Shown here one piece after another: positions 55,631 through 64,000 of a stretch of DNA of 64,000 bases. This stretch comes from Vespa crabro. Taxonomy: Eukaryota > Arthropoda > Insecta > Hymenoptera > Vespidae. The DNA lies in contig NC_060962.1 of assembly GCF_910589235.1 (NCBI RefSeq), positions 3,908,732-3,972,731 on the forward strand, given 5' to 3'. A program made the position numbers and the translations under genes. Each line of letters starts with the position of its first letter. Within the stretch, counting starts at the first letter, position 1. The notes under the pieces are model-generated. The model saw nothing but the letters and a program-made list of their open reading frames with translations, did no database searches and was not told the origin of the DNA.

Positions 55631-56170
55631 AAAAAAGAAAAAAAAAGAAAAAAAAATAGCAACTAATCATCTAATGATTCTTATTATCCAAAGTTACGAT
55701 AATAAGAAATAATGTAAAAAATGATTTAAACACTTAGTTTAAATGATACTCTATTCCATAAAATTATTTAAATAAGCAATCTTTTTATTTTTAGAAGCAA
55801 TCTATATAATCATTAGAATTAAATATTTATGAATTAATAATGAACTAAAATAAATCTTCTTCAATAAATATTGTAACTTTTCTATAATAATGATAAAAAT
55901 CTTTATATATGATAGATAAGTTGATAAAATTGTATTACTAATTAACAAATAGTTATAATTTGTCTCTATGATATTTAAAGTTCGATATAGTAAAAGAAGA
56001 AAAAAAAATACTTGATCGAGGAATTATAATATTTGAGTTGATTTCTTTTTTTTCATATATATCTAATAATCTAGTTCAAGAAATGTTCTATTTTGTGTTG
56101 ATATCAAATTGAATACATTGAAACAGACTAGAAGGAGAAGCTCTATGTCTCTAGAATTAAACTAGCTAGT
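55631..56170. other. AT-rich spacer
   Basis: Nothing recognised. Confidence 0.6.
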
Positions 56171-56560
56171 TGTGGAAGATCTTTGTCGAGGATAGTTTGG
56201 CACGCTATCACAACCAAAATCCAAACTCAAACTTGCTACGGACGCAACCGTTCGTGAATGTTTGACCGCACAATATTTGATAGCGCGCCGTTAGATATCT
56301 CGATATTCTCGGTTCTAATCGCGGGTCGAGCGAGATAATGGTTGGGAGAAGCAACGTTGGATGCGTTGCTTCAACACGTTCAAATGCTATGTTCTATGCG
56401 GGTTTACGTATATCCTCTGTCACAATATGTGTGCCTGCGTATATATATATATATACAGATTCACGCATATAAGTTTAGGAGACTGGTACTACTGGTACCT
56501 GTACGAACTAACGTTCCTCTATATTGCATTGAATCGATGTTTGTTTATAAATGTTAGATA
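56171..56560. other. Balanced island
   Basis: About 300 bp of CpG-containing sequence including a Runx-type ACCGCA near 56265, and a short TA run at 56434-56456. Plus frames near 56342-56560 are unrecognised. Confidence 0.28.
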
Positions 56561-58211
56561 GACGAGAGAAGGAGATAAATTCAAGGCATGACGGATTATT
56601 CAATGTTTGAATATATCTTCGAGCATTAATGAATTCAGATCGACGGGATCTAAAGGATGAGTTTCTAAACTAATTCGTAAATTTGAGAAGTTTCTCATAA
56701 TATCTGATAAGAGAGATAAAGTAAATATAGTAACGTGTAAAATTTATTTGATGAAGGTTCTTACGTCCAAAAATACGTTCGTATTAAATAAATATAAATT
56801 TTTATATCATTTTTATAAAATAATCATAAGTAAAAAAGACGAATCTTTTTATCTTATTAAAACTATTCATTATCGAATCAAATAATTATATATCTACATA
56901 TATATATATATATATGAATTTTCTCAAAAGTATAGAACTCAGCTCGATCCCATCGCAGTTAATGGAAATCGGCTTCGAATTTGCGGACGATAGTCATAGA
57001 CGATCTGCCGGCCAGATAGTTAACAATAGTTTCAACTTCTCTTTGTGAATTCTACAGTTGAATTCGAATTATTCACAAACATGCATATCTATTTTCTCAT
57101 ATTTCAATGATATTTAAAAATATTAATAAATTCTGCGAGAAAAATATTAATTAATTATTATATATATAGGAAATGAGAATATAGGCGTAAATGGATGGAA
57201 AAAGAAAATAATCGTATAGAAAGAAAATAAAATTGGATGATGCAACAATTAACAAAGCTGAAATAAAAATTTTCGATGAAAAGTGAGAAATCATTAAAAG
57301 AAAAAAATGTTTAGGCAACTGAATAATTATTGAACGATCATTAACATTTTTATATCTTTCTGTATTATTTTTATATTAGTTAAAATATATTCTTCTCACA
57401 TTTTAAAAAGTTTCTTATTACCATCGATTTATACATTTAAATACCTTATACATTAAAATATCATTAAAACACCATATCTACATAAATATATGTGTATATA
57501 TATATATATAATGAATATAAAATATAATAGAACATATTAAAATGAATATGAAGCATATTGATTAATATAAGCATAAATGAATATGAAGTTGCTTAAATAT
57601 ACGTATACATTTATAACTTTTTAATTAAATTTTTTGAAATGCTTAAAAATTATAAACTTATAAATTTTTACAATATTCATTTGTTTTATGATTTCAAAGA
57701 TCAATCAATGATATTATTTATAAAATTATTATTTATAATTACGTAGTTTCAAAGTCTTTTCATCCTTTAATATGGTTCGAATTACATATTTGTAGAATCC
57801 AATTCTTTTTCATAAATTATCACTAAAGATGGTCTTTGGTAAAAGAAGTCTCTTTGACACTGCCGACATAGCGTTCCACATTTTTCCTTTTAAACGTATC
57901 GGGGTCACACGTAAAGGTTATTAACGTACTTTAACCGTTAGAATGTTAATATAAGTATATCCTTCTAACCATATAACGTGAAAATTTTGCCGATATTTCT
58001 CGCCATAATACCGCACTTTTAGATTTCATTAAAGGATCGTATTTTCTAGAAGCCATATCCGTAAATCTGATGACTCATTAAATATAGATCCAATAAGATT
58101 GAATCGATACGATACGAGCAATAAGTATCTACCTATAAAAAATCATAAAAAAAAAAGGAAAAAGGACGAAGATAGAAACTTCAATATTAAATATATTAAA
58201 ATATAAATATA

Positions 58212-58214
<3 letters not shown>
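56561..58214. other. AT-rich spacer
   Basis: AT-rich, with short TA runs near 56900-56916 and 57490-57510. Balanced patches lie at 56930-57050 and 57830-57910. No gene. Confidence 0.6.

Positions 58215-58253
<39 letters not shown>
58215..58253. repeat. (TA)n microsatellite
   Basis: About 38 bp of TA. Confidence 0.95.
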
Positions 58254-58256
<3 letters not shown>

Positions 58257-58785
58257 AAAAATTACATTTACTTGTAGATAGATCCATTCTAATCGTTTTC
58301 ATTCATCAATGATTACTTCAAATTATTATATATAAAAAAATAAATTACTAATTATATTTACATTTTCATCTTGTGAAAAAGAACTTGTTACGTTTCTATA
58401 TAGTTCTATTACCAAAAAGGAAAAAAAACTTACGAACACGAAATAAACAGGAGGCGTAATTAAAATTTTGCGGATAAGGTAAAACAAGAAAGACGAAAGT
58501 AATATTCTAAAAGTATGAGGGAAAAAAAAGGAAAAAAAAGAAAAAAAAATACAATATATAAACATTTTCAGTTTTCTCTTTCGAGCATAAAAATCGCATA
58601 AACGTGTAGGTAGTTAGTGTAGGTAGATACGTACATGTTTTTTCTATTTTTGCATTGTCTTCGGGTTTATCAAGGAATGAGAGTACAGGTTGAGACACTA
58701 GAGATTATCCCTACCCTTTCCGGCTCATTACACAAAGATATAGGCACGTTCTCGCGTCATCGTGGTGTCTAGTTTCCTGGATTTA
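58254..58785. other. Mixed spacer
   Basis: A-rich tract 58520-58550 and a balanced patch 58590-58780. No gene was recognised. Confidence 0.55.
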
Positions 58786-58793
58786 TTCTCTCC

Positions 58794-58842
<49 letters not shown>
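58786..58842 (+). repeat. CT microsatellite
   Basis: 57 nt of uninterrupted pyrimidine, including a 30-bp pure CT run. Confidence 0.96.
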
Positions 58843-58844
<2 letters not shown>

Positions 58845-58996
58845 TCTCTATTCTTCTTTCTTCTAATAAAAGAGGGTCTTCGTAAGAGGCAACACGGAGA
58901 GTCACGTACGCGCTTTGGACAAGAGGGACGTCGCATCGCCAAGGAAAAGCTTTCCCGAGGGAAGAGATACTAGCCAACGAAAAGGAAACTTCTCTA

Positions 58997-59004
58997 TCTC
59001 TCTT

Positions 59005-59038
<34 letters not shown>

Positions 59039-59050
59039 CTTTTCTCTTTT
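58997..59050 (+). repeat. CT microsatellite
   Basis: CT run with CTTT interruptions. Same orientation as 58786-58842, with 154 bp of balanced sequence between. Confidence 0.95.
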
Positions 59051-60059
59051 ACGTTTGTACGATTCGTAACTTGGACGCAGTGACAGGTTACGATTATGGT
59101 TGACCTTTCCTAGGTGTATAGTGTATGACGATAGAACGTATATTGTGACGTCGAAGATAAGATGTGAAAGTGACGGCAGAAGACTGTACGATCTTTGTTG
59201 TTAAGCAGAAGTAAGATCCTACGAGATGAACATTTCAAAGAAATCCACGGAAGGAAAGAAATAGGTTTCAAGAAAAAGCGAAAATAACAACAAAAAAGAA
59301 AAAGAAATAATATGAAAATAATATAAAGCGAAAAAAAAGTAAATAAGTTAAAAATTATTTGAAGGTCAGTACAAACATTTACAATAGCACGATTATTTGT
59401 CTAATGTAGTTGGAAAATAATTTAATTGCAATATCGCACGAACAGAAAATGTAATTGATTTGGAATACAATAATTAAGAGGTCTAATTGATATATCATTG
59501 ATTCTCAATTTCATATTTCATTAAAATGTGTACTGCCTTAGAAAATATCTTTGTCGTATTTTTTTTTCAAAAGGCATGCTACGTTTTTCTTCTTTTCTTT
59601 TTTTTCTGATAAATTATCATGTATTTATTTCAATGCATTACTTTCTCTCTGATATCATTATTTCAATATCAGTGAAATTGGCAATACGATATTTATAGAT
59701 TATTCGTTTTAATAAACATTTCTACTCGTGTCTCATCTTACCGTTCCATTTGATTGAATTTCTTGTCTCCTTTAAAAATAGCAAAAAGTATACGAGCGTT
59801 CAAACACAAGTACAAACATTGAAAGTATTCATGTTCATGTGTAACGTAGGTGTAGGTAAGAAGAACTATGACGAAACGGTACACATGCGGAAGCGGATAT
59901 TAATTAAAAAATCACGCGATTTATTACGTTTTTTCCATTATTTTTCCAGCATCGTCTGACAGGCCGTTAGCTTTTGTGCGAAACAAAGCATCCCAGCGGT
60001 CTTTGTTCGTGTTGGACGACACCCTCCGTTGGTTCGTGACAATTCTTGCTTCTTGGAAA
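59051..60059. other. Mixed spacer
   Basis: Balanced patch 59051-59270, AT-rich to 59720, balanced 59720-60050. A 69-codon plus frame (59750-59956) is unrecognised. Confidence 0.5.
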
Positions 60060-60228
60060 AAACGAAAAAAAAAAAAAAAAAGATTGAAAAAGAAAACGTG
60101 GAACGAAAAGCAACAACAAAAAGAGGAAAGAAGAAAAAAAAGGGAAAAAAAGGAAAAAGGAAAAAGAAAAAAGAAAGGAAAAGAAAGAAAAAGAATAAAG
60201 AGGAAAAAATAAAAAAGAAAGAGGGATG
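60060..60228 (+). repeat. Long A/G-rich tract
   Basis: About 170 bp that is almost all purine: an A run of 17, then GAAAAAG, GGAAAAA and AAGAAA units. Lys/Arg-rich frames here are artefacts. Confidence 0.9.
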
Positions 60229-60540
60229 CTCGTGAGTTAATTAGACGCTACGTCCAGGGCGCCGAGCAATTTTTCTTTCGCAGTATCATACGCAACGGTT
60301 CGCTTCGCGTACACCCAGCCAGGAAATACAACGACAAACTAATGTCTCCTAATTTATTTCCACCCTTCCTTCGACTCATTTACCTTCTAACTTCACGACC
60401 AACTCCTAGTGTTATATACGCGATAGGATGCTGCGATGGATGGCACGTCGCTTTTATGTCGTAGCATAAAAATGAATGCAAATCTTGTCGTTCACTCTCC
60501 TCTAGCTTATCCAACGCATTTTAAACTACGACGTAAATAA
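60229..60540. other. Balanced island
   Basis: About 300 bp of CpG-containing, repeat-free sequence. No open frame of note. Confidence 0.3.
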
Positions 60541-61405
60541 AATAATGTATCACATAAATATAATAAGAGCTATAGGATATGAGAATTTTCCTAGACGATG
60601 TTGATCAGGAATGTCGGCAAAAGAAAAAAAAAGAAAAAAAAAAAAAACAAAAAAGAAAGAAAGAATAAAATATTTAATAATAACTAATAATTTTATATGA
60701 AAATACTTGTGGAAATAAGCTTTTCTATTTATTTTTTATTTTTCTTTTTTTCTATTTTAATCTACTCACAGAGATACATATGTATTCGTATAATTGTTCT
60801 CTAAACGTATTTAAATCATCCATATAATATCTATGGATTTATTCAATTTTTCTTTTTTTTTTTTTAATCTTCAAGTAATCTTGAAAAGTAATGAATAAAC
60901 ATCGTCATATATCTATTCGTCAAATCCTATTATTCTTGTTACTTTTATTTTTAACCTATCCTCCACATACTATATATGTTAAAAGAAAAAAAAAAAAGAA
61001 AAAAGAAAATAAATAAATCGCATTTCTCAATCTTTGTAAAAAACTAACGAAAACTTTCTAGAACGTCGTAAATCTTTATACAATAGAGATAGCTAAGCGG
61101 ATGCATAGCGGAGGGTGATATACACGTTGTTCGTTTTACAATAGAAAGGCTCTCTTCAATCTCCAGGAGTTTCCACAAAATATTTTTCAAGCCGATATAT
61201 CTCCCTCACGATAAACTCTCGAACGATGGCACAGGTCAAAACTAACTAAATGCGCGACTTTCGTAAATCCCTTCGGCATTCAATTCCCGACCTCTTCCAG
61301 GCATGAAATTGAAAGGAGCACGACTCGATGTTTGTTGCTCGAGCATGGCTCTCTCTCTCTAAGTGGAAGGATTGCGCTATCGAAGTAGTATTGTTGTCCA
61401 CTCGA

Positions 61406-61406
<1 letters not shown>
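60541..61406. other. AT-rich then balanced spacer
   Basis: A-rich tract 60620-60665, T-rich tracts 60730-60755 and 60850-60866, and an A-rich tract 60983-61015. 61030-61400 is less AT-rich. No gene was recognised. Confidence 0.55.
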
Positions 61407-61451
<45 letters not shown>

Positions 61452-61452
61452 C
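61407..61452 (+). repeat. (CT)n microsatellite
   Basis: About 40 bp of pure CT. Opposed GA array 391 bp downstream. Confidence 0.96.
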
Positions 61453-61842
61453 AATATGGCTAGCATATAGACTCCGTTTGGTAATCCTTGAAAATGTCAA
61501 CTTCTCTATTGTACGCTCGATCTACGATACACGATGGACAAGAATATCTATTTCAAGAAAAGTTTGTGGCAAGTTAACAAATATGAAAGATATTTTAACA
61601 GCTTAACGAATCCGACATAGATCGACTTCCAACTACAACATTATATATTTGTGACTCCCGTTAGCGATACTATCATCTAAGTAGGTACTTGTAACTCATT
61701 GTATTATCCTGAAGCTAAAAAATTTAAAACGTGCTCTTCGAATCCAGTTTCTAGTACGTACCAGGCATCGACCTGTCATCGGATCGATAGCGCTCGCTGC
61801 GTAAAAGTAATAAACTTCAAAATGGCGTCGTTCAAAGTGAGT
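61453..61842. other. Balanced spacer between opposed CT and GA arrays
   Basis: About 390 bp, CpG-containing. Plus frames of 70-90 codons cross it but depend on the repeats. Confidence 0.35.
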
Positions 61843-61872
61843 AAGAGAGAGAAAGAGAGAGAGAGAGAGAAA
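61843..61872 (+). repeat. GA microsatellite
   Basis: AAGAGAGAGAAAGAGAGAGA followed by GAGAGAGAAA. Confidence 0.94.
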
Positions 61873-62621
61873 TGCTGGGAAATGTCGTATCGTAAAAAAT
61901 ACCTCAGGTCAAGAGGAATATAATTATATATGTGTATAACATATAGGTACTCTCTTAGCAAAACGCGAACGTTACTACTAGAACAAATTCTACGCACAGA
62001 AATATAAAAAACATTCTATAAAAATATTCCGTATGTACTTATACACGTATATGTATTCCTCTATGACCTCCTTTCGGAGGTAATGTAGATATTATCTAGT
62101 TTTATGAATTAAAAGAGAAAGAATACGGCTTAACAAGAATAGATAAAATAAAATATATGTCTTATCATAACTAGAGACTTTTTGTTACTTATATCTTTGC
62201 ATTGAATTCATTCTCCAAGTTATGTCAGTAATTTATGAAACAATATCTATGTACATAATGGGGATTCACATTATGATTGATTTCGTAGATTGCTCTAATC
62301 ATAAATAAAATTATCTGGATCTTTTGCATTATCTTCGTAGGTAGCCAAACAAATGCCTCTCTTTTGCAATAGGTTCGATGCTTGAAAGCTCGCTATGGTA
62401 CACTTCACATTTGACTTTTGCCTTTTCTCGCTTCGTACGTTTTAGAACGTTGTTAACTCTTACTTCAGCTACTTTCCCGCTCAAGTTTTGTCTTTACTGA
62501 ATTTCAACTCGGAACTGCGAGCGAGTTGAGCATCATGAGTCTTCGAATTGTTGAATAATCCACTCGTTTGATATGCCACATAAGAGGGTGGACATTTTTC
62601 TTATGCATTTTTAACAAATAC
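61873..62621. other. AT-rich then balanced spacer
   Basis: 62330-62580 is balanced. Nothing recognised. Confidence 0.55.
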
Positions 62622-62665
62622 GAGAGAAAGAGAGAAAAAGAGAGTGACAGAGTGAGAAACAGAGT

Positions 62666-62696
<31 letters not shown>

Positions 62697-62708
62697 GGAG
62701 AGAGTAAA
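62622..62708 (+). repeat. GA microsatellite with GTGA interruptions
   Basis: GAGAGAAAGAG units interrupted by GTGACAGAGTGAG, ending with a pure GA run and GGGAGAGAG. Confidence 0.94.
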
Positions 62709-62934
62709 AGTTAGAATGAAATACGTACTTTCGAGAAAGTGATATGTGAATATAGAGCATACTTTCGTACTTTGTAGAAACAAATAAAACTACTCGATCG
62801 TTTGCAAACCTTAACGAGAAAACCAGTACATACATCAGCTCGTTGAAACCTCACAACGAGAAGATCGACAAAAAGCGGTTAAATGTCCAGTTTCGATTTG
62901 TCAGAGTGGAAATTCCAACAGTTAACTGTAATAC

Positions 62935-63018
62935 ATGTATGTGTGTATGTGTGTTTGTTTGTGTGTCTTCGTGTATATGTGTGTATGAGTGCGCGCTCGT
63001 TTGTTTGTGTATGTGTCT
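62935..63018 (+). repeat. Degenerate GT-rich repeat
   Basis: TGTG, TGTATG and GTTTGTTT units with a GTGCGCGCTCG interruption at about 62989-62999. Largely alternating purine-pyrimidine. Confidence 0.88.
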
Positions 63019-63220
63019 ATAGACGAATTTGAACGAATAATGGAAAGTAAATGGAAAATTCCAGGTTGTCCAGCAGAGAAGGGTCCCTGGAGTAAAATTC
63101 CACGTATTTCCGTTAAAGGCAACGTTTACTAGTGTGCTTTCTTCTTTCAGGTTGCAACTTTTGAAGGAGAAATTTTTTTTATTGTACCTTCGAAACTCAA
63201 ATTCGTTATATATGCTTTCT
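63019..63220. other. Mixed spacer
   Basis: Balanced patch 63030-63165. Nothing recognised. Confidence 0.5.
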
Positions 63221-63253
63221 TTATATATATATATATAGATGGATAGATAGATA
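63221..63253. repeat. (TA)n(GATA)n compound microsatellite
   Basis: TA run of about 16 bp followed by GATG/GATA units. Confidence 0.92.
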
Positions 63254-64000
63254 CATATTTGATTTCTTTCATATACAAGGTAAAATTTTACGAAGACATT
63301 TGAATGTACTCGCAATAGTTAGGACAATCTTCGTAATGCAAACATAAGAATATGAATAAACGGACTTTATTACTTTGTTGAGCTTCTTACTACTTTCGGG
63401 GTAAAGAAGCGACTTTGTCGTTAAACAAGCTTAAGTGATATATAGAGTAAGTATGTACAGTAGTACGTAAACACGGTGCTAATCAAAAGTTTAGAAATAA
63501 GCTACCTATAGTTCGCAGACTAAATATTGGAAAGTTTAATATAATAAGAAATAGGATTTATAAGATATCATACTTAAAGAATTATAAAGAAGGATAAACG
63601 ATTGAATTTTAATTATTCTTTACTCACATATATATATATATACAATGCATAAATATACTCTAATTAACGTTTATAATTCGTTCGTTTTTACATCATCCAA
63701 AGTTTATACTTTATATTATTAGATTTGTTTAGATCAACTAATTATAACAACTCAAAGAATAGTCAATCGATAAAACGAATCGTTGAATTATTGTATCGTA
63801 AAAATATGACATTTACGTAAAGCAACGTCACTATCGTGTTAGCTCGAATTTATTAATTAATCTAATTAACTTAATTAAAAGCTGAGTCGAGGTCGTTTGT
63901 ACGCTCGCAAAAAGAAAAAAAAAATATGAGGACACTTTGCACAGGAACGCGAAAGAGGACGATTTATGCTTCCGGCATTCAGTATGATTTTCAGCGATCT
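63254..64000. other. AT-rich spacer to window end
   Basis: AT-rich with a short TA run near 63628-63642 and a balanced patch at 63880-64000. A possible weak Tc1-type end lies at 63472. No gene. Confidence 0.55.

Noticed and set aside
63237..63253. GATA repeats as a GATA-factor cluster
   Set aside because: Short microsatellite units; no independent regulatory context.
62851..63315. 154-codon minus-strand frame
   Set aside because: His/Thr-rich middle comes from the GT-rich repeat and Tyr-Ile part from a TA run; nothing recognisable in the rest.
1..64000. tRNA, rRNA, snRNA or known microRNA genes
   Set aside because: I scanned for GGTTCGANTC-type T arms with flanking stems and for familiar insect microRNA sequences and found none. 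A covariance-model search (tRNAscan-SE, Infernal) would be decisive.
1..64000. CRISPR array, prokaryotic operon, defence system or integrated virus
   Set aside because: No regularly spaced unique spacers, no Shine-Dalgarno/operon organisation and no viral or phage gene frames. Composition and splice signals point to a eukaryotic nuclear locus.

Overview
The window looks like nuclear, non-coding DNA from an insect, most probably a hymenopteran. It is AT-rich, yet CpG-containing words such as TCGA, CGAA and ACGT stay common, which suggests little CpG depletion. It is packed with (GA/CT)n, (TA)n, (ACAT)n and poly-A/T tracts, and it carries mariner-type ends of the kind common in bees, ants and wasps. 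No protein-coding gene, rRNA, tRNA, CRISPR array, prokaryotic operon or intact transposase could be supported. Nearly all open frames are microsatellites read as Arg-Glu, Ser-Leu, Tyr-Ile or Lys/Phe runs, or they are short and unrecognised. The species assignment is an inference without a coding anchor.

Layout. From 1 to 5050 there is AT-rich spacer with several purine tracts. From about 5060 to 5400 lies the most CpG- and GC-rich segment, a good candidate for a promoter. It runs into a stop-rich leader sequence (about 5320-6397) that ends in a perfect CAG|GTGAGT splice donor, with a strong internal acceptor at 6005. The simplest reading is a 5' untranslated exon of a plus-strand gene, with the remaining 57 kb, or much of it, as a long first intron. 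The coding exons would then be outside the window. No partner exon was identified, so this is a model.

From 6400 to 64000 the sequence alternates between (i) AT-rich filler, (ii) more than 40 GA/CT arrays, often in opposed pairs 100-400 bp apart, (iii) TA and ACAT arrays, and (iv) islands of 200-400 bp with balanced composition that could hold regulatory elements. Two mariner-related remnants are visible: a complete 132-bp miniature element with TA duplication at 50296-50427 and a solitary end at 27106.

The most unusual structure is at 43231-43760. Two arrays of a 10-bp repeat (consensus AATAGGATCG on the left, its reverse complement on the right), each about 22 units, face each other across a 90-bp spacer. 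If transcribed, this would fold into a hairpin of roughly 220 bp per arm.
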